A stretch of DNA of 26,059 nt from Bacteroidales bacterium UBA1253. GTDB lineage: Bacteria > Bacteroidota > Bacteroidia > Bacteroidales > Paludibacteraceae. A model generated the notes under the pieces. That model searched no databases and was not told the origin of the DNA. It saw only the letters and a program-made list of their open reading frames with translations. The stretch spans positions 1-26,059 of the forward strand of contig DBVX01000061.1 in assembly GCA_002308815.1 (NCBI GenBank), written 5' to 3'. The position numbers were made by a program, and so were the translations under genes. Positions 1 through 5,851 of the stretch are shown here, in pieces (position 1 is the first letter of the stretch; each line of letters starts with the position of its first letter).

Positions 1-1
1 G

Positions 2-32
2 CTGCCGGCAACTGTCTGGCAGTTGCCGGCAG
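2..32 (-). terminator. Strong GC-rich hairpin downstream of the BspA-like gene
   Basis: A perfect 13-bp inverted repeat (CTGCCGGCAACTG and its complement) encloses a 5-nt loop, TCTGG. It lies 65 bp past the stop codon of the minus-strand BspA-like gene, so it is placed as a transcription terminator or 3'-end stabiliser. The window ends immediately after it in the minus direction, so a following U-tract cannot be checked. It could also terminate a plus-strand gene from outside the window. Confidence 0.55.
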
Positions 33-45
33 GTGTCTCTCTATT

Positions 46-60
46 GGTCATCTGATGACC
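46..60. other. Short perfect hairpin GGTCAT-ctg-ATGACC
   Basis: A 6-bp perfect dyad with a 3-nt loop sits between the BspA-like stop codon and the larger hairpin at 2-32. It may be part of the same 3'-end structure or an operator for something outside the window. Only the symmetry is seen. Confidence 0.35.
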
Positions 61-96
61 TGTTAGATTCCTTTCAGTCGAATCGTCATTACCCTT

Positions 97-2064
97 TTAG
101 TCAAGACGCTGGCCCTGGGCGGTGTAAGTCTTGCCGTTGCGCTCGATGAGGAGGATGCCGTTGCGGATAGTCTTCTGTGTCTGGCCGCTTTGCGCATCGG
201 ATGAAATCGTGTTAATGGCTGTTTCTTCACTTGGAACACATTCGATATGTTTGAAATTACCCCATTCATTATGCAGGTCGTAATCATCAAAATTCTCGCA
301 GGGTACATACAGATATGCGTTGTAATTTGCAAATGTTTTGGATTCTATGTCAGGCGGCGTTACGGCGTGGCAGTAGATACGTTTAATAGCCGAGCAACCA
401 TCAAAAGCATAGTTCCCGATGGTTGTAACACTCCGAGGGATAAGGACTGAAGTAAAGCTGCTGCCATTAATAAATGCACTATGGTTAATATTTGTTACGC
501 CGTCAGGGATGACCAATTCAGTTATCTCGTTGCCGTCCAAGAAAAGGTGCTTGGCATAATAAAGCGGGTTCGCTGTTGTACTACGAAAATAAATCCTGCA
601 CCATGCGGCAAGATCGGGTATATGTACAGAAGTTAAACTATTGCACTCATAGAAAGCCCCATATTCAATGCTTGTTATACTACTTAGAATCGTTACAGAA
701 GTCAGATTTTTACAGCCATTGAAAGCCTCGTCTCCAATCCATTTTGTTCCCTCTCTAATGGTATAAGACGATAATGTTTTATCTACCGCTTCAACCAAAT
801 ATGAATCAGCATAACGGATATTGTCTATTACGGGCAAACTGCTGCACCCTATAAAAGCATATTCTCCAATATTTGTAACACTATTTGGAATTTTTATGGA
901 GGTCAGATTGCTGCATTGATAAAAAGCCTTATCTCCAATGCTCGTAACGCTGTTTGGAATCTCTATGGAAGTCAGACCGCGGCATTGACAAAAAGCACTT
1001 TCTCCAATGCTCGTGACGCTTTTAGGAAGTACGATAGATGCTACCTTAAACATCCCCTCACACAATCCGTCCGGGACAACCTTAACTCCATCTCCAAATG
1101 TAAAAGACTCTATTTGAGAACTAATGTAGGAAAATGGGGATATATGATTTTCATACCAACCATCCCAAAAATCCGATTCGAAATTTTCTGCATTCCACTC
1201 TATGGCTATTATAGAGGAGCATCCGCTGAATACATTCGTTCCGATATGGGAAATATTTTGAGGAATGGTGACAGATGTAAGCAAACGACAATTACAAAAT
1301 GCCTTATCTCCAATAGATGTTACGCCGGTTGAAATACTGACAGATGTCAAGCCTGTACAACCAAAGAAAGCATATTCTCCAATACTTGTGACATTGTTGG
1401 GGATGGCGACGGATGTCAGTCCCGATAAGTCTTCACACAAGCTAGCCGGTATAGTTTCCACTTCCTCTCCGAAGGTAAAAGTGGATATATTTTGAAGATT
1501 ATGAAACGGCGGATAATACCCGTTATCGGATCCGATAGCACAGTTTTTCGCATTCCAATGAACCGTAGTCAGAGACATGCATTTTTGGAAGGTACCTCCA
1601 GCACCTATCGTGGTTACCGTTTCAGGAATAGATACTTCTATCAGAGATTCACATCCAAAAAACGCTCCCAATCCGATGCTTGTCACACTATTAGGGATAG
1701 TAACAAAAGTCAGACTTGTACAATTGGCGAAAGCCCAGTCTCCGATGCTTGTGACGCTGTTGGGAATGGTTATGGAGGTCAAACTGTTGCAATAAGCGAA
1801 AGCATAGCTTCCAATGCTTGTGACACCATCTGAAATGACGACGGTTTTAATAGAACTGCTATAGGAATACCACGGGGTATTAGTTTTATCTTCACCAATA
1901 TAGGTATAATTCGTCATTGCTCCGGTGCCGGAGATGGTTAGAACACCTGTTTCGGTGTCAAGAGTCCATGTAAGGTTTTCGCCGCAGGTGCCGCTGTAGG
2001 TCTCGGCGGATAGGGACAAACTGAATATGAACATCAGTCCTGCCATAATAAACTTGTGTTTCAT
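97..2064 (-). CDS. BspA-like leucine-rich-repeat surface protein, 655 aa
   Basis: An exported adhesin-type protein of the BspA/LRR_5 family. It starts with a signal peptide (MKHKFIMAGLMFIFSLSLSA), followed by a short beta segment (residues about 20-55) with the pattern 'GENLTWTLD...GVLTISGTG' common in these proteins. About a dozen repeats of roughly 23 residues follow, with the core 'SVTSIGxxAFxxCxxLTSVxIP'. The last residues form a tail (NGILLIERNGKTYTAQGQ) like those of four other proteins in this window and like the start of a T9SS sorting signal. The family is known for binding matrix proteins and other bacteria; the ligand here is unknown. The gene is AT-richer than the core operon. It has 506 bp of upstream sequence with no clear TAnnTTTG promoter. 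Short antisense open frames inside it are shadows of the repeats. Confidence 0.9.
   Translation of the reverse strand: MKHKFIMAGLMFIFSLSLSAETYSGTCGENLTWTLDTETGVLTISGTGAMTNYTYIGEDKTNTPWYSYSSSIKTVVISDGVTSIGSYAFAYCNSLTSITIPNSVTSIGDWAFANCTSLTFVTIPNSVTSIGLGAFFGCESLIEVSIPETVTTIGAGGTFQKCMSLTTVHWNAKNCAIGSDNGYYPPFHNLQNISTFTFGEEVETIPASLCEDLSGLTSVAIPNNVTSIGEYAFFGCTGLTSVSISTGVTSIGDKAFCNCRLLTSVTIPQNISHIGTNVFSGCSSIIAIEWNAENFESDFWDGWYENHISPFSYISSQIESFTFGDGVKVVPDGLCEGMFKVASIVLPKSVTSIGESAFCQCRGLTSIEIPNSVTSIGDKAFYQCSNLTSIKIPNSVTNIGEYAFIGCSSLPVIDNIRYADSYLVEAVDKTLSSYTIREGTKWIGDEAFNGCKNLTSVTILSSITSIEYGAFYECNSLTSVHIPDLAAWCRIYFRSTTANPLYYAKHLFLDGNEITELVIPDGVTNINHSAFINGSSFTSVLIPRSVTTIGNYAFDGCSAIKRIYCHAVTPPDIESKTFANYNAYLYVPCENFDDYDLHNEWGNFKHIECVPSEETAINTISSDAQSGQTQKTIRNGILLIERNGKTYTAQGQRLD
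840..1840 (-). repeat. Tandem ~69-bp LRR-encoding DNA repeats
   Basis: Within the BspA-like gene the DNA itself is repetitive. Units of about 69 bp contain recurring words such as 'ccaatgcttgtgac' followed by 'ggaat' and 'atggaggtcag', clearest at 840-1040, 1300-1420 and 1660-1840. Each encodes one 23-residue LRR_5 repeat. Near-identity between neighbouring units makes loss or gain of repeats by recombination plausible. Confidence 0.7.
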
Positions 2065-2491
2065 AGTGATGTTTTTTTAGTTAATCGTTTTTTGTTATCA
2101 ATTGAATATCTTAAAATTTAGATATTGTTCTTTTAGGTCGGTTTTCTCCGGATTTCGCAACGGGACGGAAGAATTGATAGACTTTTGAAATCTGGATTCA
2201 TTTGTTAATAGCAGCTGAAGGGAAAAAGTAACGCTGTTTTTTCAAAAAAATGTCGGCATGCAGAAAAAAAGGTTTTCTAATAGACAAAAGCAAAGCGTGA
2301 ATGTTATCCACGCTTATTCTCCAAATAGAGGTTCCGGAAAATGACCCTGTCACAAGAATAAACAATAACGTCCACGCCGATATGTACGTATTGCACTAAC
2401 ACAAGTGCATTTAGATACATATCCGAGAACATCTATTGCGCCATCTTGTCTTGGGTGACGAAATTTTCCGGATTTCTACTTACCAAAACAA
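2065..2491. other. Non-coding region with several inverted repeats
   Basis: No credible gene is seen in this AT-rich stretch between the cassette array and the BspA-like gene. It holds dyad symmetries: AATATCT/AGATATT (2105-2126); AAGCGTG/CACGCTT (2293-2315), which on the minus strand is followed by a T-rich run and could terminate transcription leaving the array; a pair of 10-bp inverted repeats TCCGGAAAAT (2333-2342 and 2463-2472) bounding 140 bp; and inside that an imperfect hairpin, GATATGTA...TGCACT with its complement (about 2379-2422). The BspA-like promoter must lie near 2070-2300, but I see no clear consensus. Confidence 0.5.
2293..2315 (-). terminator. Possible terminator of the cassette array
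   Basis: A 7-bp perfect stem (AAGCGTG/CACGCTT) with a 9-nt loop. Read on the minus strand it is followed by TTGCTTTTGTC, a moderately T-rich tail. It lies about 255 bp past the PIN-toxin stop codon and before the BspA-like gene. Its assignment as a terminator is an inference from shape and position. Confidence 0.3.
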
Positions 2492-2570
2492 GCGTCAATA
2501 AACGCCTTTATATGTCCTTGCTGTTTAACGTCGGCAAGCGACGACCGCCTTTACGCTCGCGGTGAAGCGG
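2492..2570 (-). repeat. Cassette repeat R1 (divergent short copy)
   Basis: The fourth, most diverged copy of the element that follows each toxin-antitoxin unit. The left arm GCGTcaaTAAAC (2492-2503) and right arm GTTTAACGT (2523-2531) match the other copies, including the 3-nt bulge 'caa' and the following GCCTTT. The interior is only 19 nt instead of about 47, and the outer segment 'tggagaggggacgg' is replaced by a different sequence that contains its own dyad (CCGC...GCGG, about 2544-2570). It ends directly at the stop codon of the PIN toxin. Confidence 0.65.
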
Positions 2571-2993
2571 TTATTTATAGTTTACAATCAAATCCAAGCC
2601 TTGATTGCGATAAAAAGCAAACAATCTATCACTGGAGATAAGCGGCATCCGTTCCGTCAAAGCATGTGAGATAATCAGATGATCAGACGGATCAGTGTGC
2701 CCTTGCGCATCGTTAGTAGTCAAGTGTGCAAATGTGCGCATGTGCTCCTCGTGAATAGGCAATACTTCTATAAAGTATTCATTCATGACAGAATCAATAA
2801 TATCTTCGGGCGTTCTCCATCGTTTTGCCCAAAGCCCTTTGCGGCGATATGCGACTACCAGCTCTTTGATAGATTCCATACTCATACACAAGATATTGTC
2901 CGGATCCTGGATAATAGCCTGCACATCAGCATTCAGCAACTCGGGGTCGGTTGCCAAATACACAAAGATATTAGTGTCAAGGAGATAACGCAT
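2571..2993 (-). CDS. PIN-domain ribonuclease toxin (VapC-like), 140 aa
   Basis: A small PIN-domain protein, probably the toxin of a type II toxin-antitoxin pair. Members of this fold are metal-dependent RNases that typically cut tRNA or rRNA. The acidic metal-binding residues are in the expected places: Asp6 in LLDTNIF, Glu40/Glu44 in the MESIKEL segment, Asp101/Asp104 in TDPSDHLI, and Asp122 in ISSD. The length of 140 aa is typical. Its start codon overlaps the stop of the upstream 41-aa gene by one base (TAATG), which implies translational coupling and supports this start. R1 follows directly. The target and the degree of toxicity cannot be judged from sequence. Confidence 0.88.
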   Translation of the reverse strand: MRYLLDTNIFVYLATDPELLNADVQAIIQDPDNILCMSMESIKELVVAYRRKGLWAKRWRTPEDIIDSVMNEYFIEVLPIHEEHMRTFAHLTTNDAQGHTDPSDHLIISHALTERMPLISSDRLFAFYRNQGLDLIVNYK

Positions 2994-3118
2994 TAAAGGA
3001 ACAGCGTTGCATCATTAACAACAACACTCCCTTTCAGCCTCATTGCTGCTTCCCATGTTCTGCTGATTGCTTCTTTCAGCACATTGGGCTTCTCCTGTTT
3101 TGTTGTTTGTTCTGCCAT
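2993..3118 (-). CDS. Small antitoxin candidate, 41 aa, coupled to the PIN toxin
   Basis: A short frame starts at ATG 3118 and ends in TAA sharing one base with the PIN start. The product begins MAEQTTKQEKPNVLKEAISR and ends with SVVVNDATLFL. It has a charged N-terminal half, a possible amphipathic helix (VLKEAISRTWEAAMRLKG) and a hydrophobic tail. A Bacteroidota promoter sits about 40 bp upstream, so this is the first gene of the unit. I do not recognise the family. The function as antitoxin is inferred from position, size and coupling. It is shorter than most VapB proteins and may lack a DNA-binding domain, so autoregulation is uncertain. Confidence 0.7.
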   Translation of the reverse strand: MAEQTTKQEKPNVLKEAISRTWEAAMRLKGSVVVNDATLFL

Positions 3119-3157
3119 GTCAATACGGTTTATTTTTACTCTTTGCAACTTTGGCGG

Positions 3158-3189
3158 CAAAGGTACTGCTTGTTTTCAATTCCTGCAAA
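3158..3189 (-). promoter_or_regulatory. Bacteroidota promoter for the PIN toxin-antitoxin unit
   Basis: On the minus strand, TTTG (3189-3186), a 20-bp spacer and TACCTTTG (3165-3158) match the Bacteroidota -33/-7 consensus exactly. The first start codon is 40 bp downstream. Confidence 0.8.
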
Positions 3190-3220
3190 TATATCTGTAA
3201 AAACAGATGCGTCACGGTGT

Positions 3221-3306
3221 CAACGTCAATAAACGCCTTTGCTGTAACTGCTTTTTTACGTTGCCAGCCTCAACGCTCTCTGTTTAACGTCGTGGAGAGG
3301 GGACGG
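3221..3306 (-). repeat. Cassette repeat R2
   Basis: One of three nearly identical copies. The arms are ACGTcaaTAAAC (3223-3234) and GTTTAACGT (3282-3290). They can pair as a 9-bp stem with a 3-nt bulge. The interior holds a small hairpin CGTTG-ccagcct-CAACG. The outer segment 'gtggagaggggacgg' ends 18 bp before the RelE-like stop codon. Confidence 0.8.
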
Positions 3307-3324
3307 TATGATATCAGATATTGG

Positions 3325-3636
3325 TTACTTCAATTTGCCGGCTTGTTTTTTCGGTTCGCGGCGGGTATCCCAGAAAGCAGCAATATGGATGCTATCGCCC
3401 TTTATGTAATAGACTAACTTGCTTAAACGATGAATAACAATACTCCTGTATGCTATCTGATGTCGTGCGAATAATGAATCAAGATTGCCTATCTCGGGGG
3501 ATGTCTCCAACAAATAGGAGATATGTTCCACCTCGGACATAAACTTTGAGCGGATGTCTTCACCAAACTCGTTGAGAATATATTCTTCAACTTGGCGCAG
3601 CCCCCTTTCCGCACGATTTGACCAAAGTACCTTCAT
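3325..3636 (-). CDS. RelE/ParE superfamily toxin, 103 aa
   Basis: A type II toxin of the RelE/ParE fold. The N-terminus (MKVLWSNRAERGLRQVEEYI) gives the family's first strand and paired helices. The segment SYLLETSPEIGN and the strands around IAYRSIVIHRLSKLVYYIKGD and IHIAAFWDTRREP match the ParE/RelE beta-sheet and the usual C-terminal 'xxFWDxRRxP' ending. Family members inhibit either translation (RelE) or gyrase (ParE); the sequence does not decide which. It starts 3 bp after the upstream antitoxin stop, as expected for a toxin encoded second. Repeat R2 lies just downstream. Confidence 0.88.
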   Translation of the reverse strand: MKVLWSNRAERGLRQVEEYILNEFGEDIRSKFMSEVEHISYLLETSPEIGNLDSLFARHQIAYRSIVIHRLSKLVYYIKGDSIHIAAFWDTRREPKKQAGKLK

Positions 3637-3639
3637 ACC

Positions 3640-3867
3640 TCAAATATGATGAAAGACCTGGTCATTGGTCTTGTACCTGCCCGCAGCGAAATCGGCTTCC
3701 GACTCCGCCAGCATGGTATCAATTTCAGCCAACGTGTAAGGCTCTATTCGCTCCTCCTTGTCCGCATATTCAACAAGATGCGCGGCAAGCCAACGTTTAT
3801 TGGCGGCTGTGAGGTCAAATGTGGCAAGTATCTGGTCAAAGACTCCCTGCAAGGCAACTGTACTCAT
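3640..3867 (-). CDS. Antitoxin partner of the RelE/ParE-like toxin, 75 aa
   Basis: A small acidic protein in front of the RelE/ParE-like gene, separated from it by 3 bp. The C-terminal part (LAEIDTMLAESEADFAAGRY, then KTNDQVFHHI) is the toxin-wrapping tail seen in many Bacteroidota antitoxins of RelE-type pairs, where 'E.D...G....S.EVF' motifs are common. The N-terminal half is helical without an obvious ribbon-helix-helix or HTH, so a DNA-binding role is not shown. The promoter lies about 70 bp upstream, at 3939-3971. Confidence 0.8.
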   Translation of the reverse strand: MSTVALQGVFDQILATFDLTAANKRWLAAHLVEYADKEERIEPYTLAEIDTMLAESEADFAAGRYKTNDQVFHHI

Positions 3868-3931
3868 ATTGTGTTCTCCTGTCGGTTAGTGATTTGTTAA
3901 ATCTGCACGGAATTCCCAAGCGGGATGATTA

Positions 3932-3972
3932 ACGGCGGCAAAGGTACGAAAGAAATGAGGATATATGCAAAT
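3932..3972 (-). promoter_or_regulatory. Promoter of the RelE-type unit; 41-bp block identical to 5852-5892
   Basis: On the minus strand, TTTG (3971-3968), a 21-bp spacer and TACCTTTG (3946-3939). The whole 41-bp block, including the normally unconserved spacer, is identical to the promoter of the KilA-N unit 1920 bp away. This means duplication or recombination rather than chance consensus. Confidence 0.85.
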
Positions 3973-3978
3973 GTTATT

Positions 3979-4006
3979 AGTTGAAAGTTGATAGTTGAAA
4001 GTTGAG
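3979..4006. repeat. Four tandem heptamers, AGTTGAA type
   Basis: Units AGTTGAA, AGTTGAT, AGTTGAA, AGTTGAG in a row. A closely similar heptamer run occurs at 16210-16237. Such TTGAAAG-type arrays are seen between genes in many Bacteroidota genomes; the function is unknown to me. Confidence 0.75.
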
Positions 4007-4027
4007 AGAAGTTTGGGAGTTCTGCCT

Positions 4028-4122
4028 GTCGCAAACAATGTCAATAAACGCCTTTTATGTAACTGCTTTTTTACGCTGCCAGCCTCAACGCTCACAGGTT
4101 TAACGTCATGGAGAGGGGACGG
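4028..4122 (-). repeat. Cassette repeat R3
   Basis: 95 bp. The arms are ATGTcaaTAAAC (4038-4049) and GTTTAACGT (4098-4106). The interior and the outer 'atggagaggggacgg' segment are almost the same as in R4. Both R3 and R4 also share the flank 'gtcgcaaacaa', absent from R2. It ends 6 bp before the stop codon of the DUF2442-like gene. Confidence 0.85.
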
Positions 4123-4128
4123 TATTGG

Positions 4129-4377
4129 TTATAATGCTACACCATATTCATATATGGCATCGCTTGGCAAGTCAATCCGGTCATTCCAATAGATGCAAGT
4201 GCGACTCGCATCCAACTGCGCATTCTCAAACAAACCATACTCTGTTTCAAGATCATGAAAAGCAGGCAACGTTTTAATGTCCTCTGCTACATCATAACGC
4301 ACCTGCCGCCCATCGTCAAACGAAACGAGCAACTGGTAATCCGCAAGCGGCTGGTATGACTTGATACGCGGTATCAT
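4129..4377 (-). CDS. DUF2442-like protein, 82 aa
   Basis: A small protein of the DUF2442 type: MIPRIKSYQPLADYQLLVSF, then 'DDGRQVRYDVAEDI' and a C-terminal 'LDASRTCIYWNDRIDLPSDA' box, the most conserved part of the family. I place the start at 4377 because this ATG precedes the family's usual first strand; an earlier in-frame ATG at 4434 would overlap the end of the upstream DUF4160 gene. The gap to that gene is then 11 bp. DUF2442 genes commonly sit next to DUF4160 genes in a toxin-antitoxin-like arrangement; the biochemical role is not established here. Confidence 0.82.
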   Translation of the reverse strand: MIPRIKSYQPLADYQLLVSFDDGRQVRYDVAEDIKTLPAFHDLETEYGLFENAQLDASRTCIYWNDRIDLPSDAIYEYGVAL

Positions 4378-4388
4378 TGATTTGGATG

Positions 4389-4646
4389 TTAATCTTTTAA
4401 TGGTGGGAGTTTTATAATTCTCTGCGTGTTCCACATTTCTTGCAGTTCATCTTTATGCTCACTTAACCACTCTTTCACCATCTTTTGAGCTCGGTTAGGC
4501 AGGTCTCCTTCTGTCATTTCAAATGTGTTGATGTCAAACACGCCCATATATTCTTCATAAAGCGCGTGTATGTGTGCAGGCTCGTGTTCTTTGGGCTTAA
4601 AGAACATCTTAATGATGATTCCGTAAAAACGGCTTACTTCCGGCAT
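4389..4646 (-). CDS. DUF4160-like protein, 85 aa
   Basis: The sequence MPEVSRFYGIIIKMFFKPKE followed by 'HEPAHIHALYEEYMGVFDI' is diagnostic of DUF4160: the start with 'RFYGI.I.MF' and the histidine pair in 'PAHIHA'. The C-terminal helix (AQKMVKEWLSEHKDELQEMW) fits too. It is the first gene of a two-gene unit with the DUF2442-like gene, usually interpreted as a putative toxin-antitoxin pair. The two histidines could bind metal or be catalytic, but this is speculation. Its promoter is 37 bp upstream. Confidence 0.87.
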   Translation of the reverse strand: MPEVSRFYGIIIKMFFKPKEHEPAHIHALYEEYMGVFDINTFEMTEGDLPNRAQKMVKEWLSEHKDELQEMWNTQRIIKLPPLKD

Positions 4647-4682
4647 AAGTATCTGTTTTTCTATTTTGTTTTACTTCGTTGG

Positions 4683-4714
4683 CAAAAGTACGGCATCTTA
4701 ATCACTTGCGCAAA
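4683..4714 (-). promoter_or_regulatory. Bacteroidota promoter for the DUF4160-DUF2442 unit
   Basis: On the minus strand, TTTG (4714-4711), a 20-bp spacer and TACTTTTG (4690-4683), an exact fit to TTTG-N20-TAnnTTTG. Unlike the promoters at 3932 and 5852, its spacer is unrelated. Confidence 0.78.
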
Positions 4715-4766
4715 TAATTACACAAAATTCATCAATAGCGTCTAACGGTTATGAAGATTCGAGTTA

Positions 4767-4860
4767 GTCGCAAACAACGTCAATAAACGCCTTTTATGTA
4801 ACTGCTTTTTTACGTTGCCAGCCTCAACGCTCTCAGTTTAACGTCATGGAGAGGGGACGG
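4767..4860 (-). repeat. Cassette repeat R4
   Basis: 94 bp. The arms are ACGTcaaTAAAC (4777-4788) and GTTTAACGT (4836-4844), with the inner hairpin CGTTG/CAACG. It is nearly identical to R3 over its whole length. It ends 8 bp before the stop codon of the KilA-N gene. Confidence 0.85.
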
Positions 4861-4868
4861 CTATTAAT

Positions 4869-5729
4869 TTATGCCATCAGTTGGCTATCGGGTAACTGAG
4901 GAAGACCTGCAATATCCAAGGCTGAAAGCGTTTGCAGTTGCTTGATCGCCATAGCGCGAAGTGCCTGCAAACGAACTGTCTGCGGTTGCTTTTGCTCAAT
5001 GAGCAATGCATTGTACGATTCCATATTCGCTAATACAAGCAATTGTTGTAATGTCGCGTAATCGCGGATATTGCCTTTCTTGCCGGCATTAAGTTTTCTC
5101 CATTGCGCCGCAGTCATACCAAACAATGCCACATTGAGAACATCGGCTTCATCAGCATAGACATAGGACTGTTGCTCTTTTGTCAAATCCGGCGGCAATA
5201 AATTCTGCTGAATAGCGTCCGTGTGTACCCGGTAGTTGAGTTTGGAAATCTCCCTGTTCAAGTTCCAAGACAAAGACAACCGTGAGTTCTCGTCAAACTT
5301 GAGACGCCGGTAATCTTTCATCAGATAGAGTTTGAACTCCGCAGAAATCCAAGATGCGAATTCCATCGCGATATCACTATGCGCGTACGTACCGCCGCTA
5401 TACCGTCCGGCTTTGGTCGCAATACCGATAGCACCTGTCATTTCAATCCATTTGGAAGGAGTCATGACAAAACGGTTGAGGCCGGATTCCGTTCTAAACG
5501 TGTCGAATTGCACACGGTTAAAATCAGGATTGTGCAAACTCTCCCAAAGCCCGAGAAACTCAATCGTATTGCGGTTTCGCATCCAGTTCTGAATGGCAAA
5601 ACGCGGGTCATCACTATTACGGAAACGGGCGATATCCGTCAAAGAGATGTATTCATTGCGGTAATCCTCGGTATAAATACCCACATCTATACCTTGTACA
5701 TGCAATATGTCCGACTTGAGTTTGCCCAT
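4869..5729 (-). CDS. KilA-N domain protein, 286 aa
   Basis: A KilA-N type protein. Residues about 5-125 carry the domain: MGKLKSDILHVQGIDVGIYT, then 'NEYISLTDIARFRN...WMRNRNTIEFLGLWE', a 'TPSKWIEMTGAIGIATKAGRYSGGTYAHSDIAMEFASWIS' core, and 'FKLYLMKDYRRLK'. KilA-N is a DNA-binding fold of phages and large DNA viruses, also found in stand-alone bacterial genes. The second half (about 150-286) is helical with 'MTAAQWRKLN...GNIRDYATLQQLLVLANMES', typical of Bacteroidota versions. The start at 5729 is chosen because the domain begins there; the longer frame upstream has no homology signal and would run into the permease gene. It leaves a 5' untranslated region of about 120 bp. The role as defence or addiction factor is unproven. 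Confidence 0.85.
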   Translation of the reverse strand: MGKLKSDILHVQGIDVGIYTEDYRNEYISLTDIARFRNSDDPRFAIQNWMRNRNTIEFLGLWESLHNPDFNRVQFDTFRTESGLNRFVMTPSKWIEMTGAIGIATKAGRYSGGTYAHSDIAMEFASWISAEFKLYLMKDYRRLKFDENSRLSLSWNLNREISKLNYRVHTDAIQQNLLPPDLTKEQQSYVYADEADVLNVALFGMTAAQWRKLNAGKKGNIRDYATLQQLLVLANMESYNALLIEQKQPQTVRLQALRAMAIKQLQTLSALDIAGLPQLPDSQLMA

Positions 5730-5851
5730 AAGCGGTAATCTTGACTGGTTCAATATTGTTTTTGAACGACCTAATTGTGTCAATACTTTCTCTGGGTTAA
5801 GCACGTCAATGGCTTGCTGCGGAGCATAATACGAATAGAGTATTTTGGAAT

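Noticed and set aside
3325..3867. Calling the RelE/ParE pair a named system (for example ParDE or HigBA)
   Set aside because: The antitoxin shows no clear ribbon-helix-helix or HTH type, and the gene order is antitoxin first, so HigBA is not supported and ParDE is not proven.
2492..4860. The repeats R1-R4 as canonical integron attC sites
   Set aside because: The required RYYYAAC...GTTRRRY ends are not met exactly, the inner L boxes are not complementary, and no integron integrase is in the window. I keep only 'attC-like cassette repeat'.
2492..4860. The repeats as a CRISPR array
   Set aside because: Only four copies, separated by 650-730 bp that hold genes; no short regular spacers and no cas genes.
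3221..4860. The repeats as ordinary intrinsic terminators of each unit
   Set aside because: On the gene strand there is no stable stem followed by a T-run; the T-rich tract is on the opposite strand. The long sequence identity between copies also exceeds what a terminator needs.
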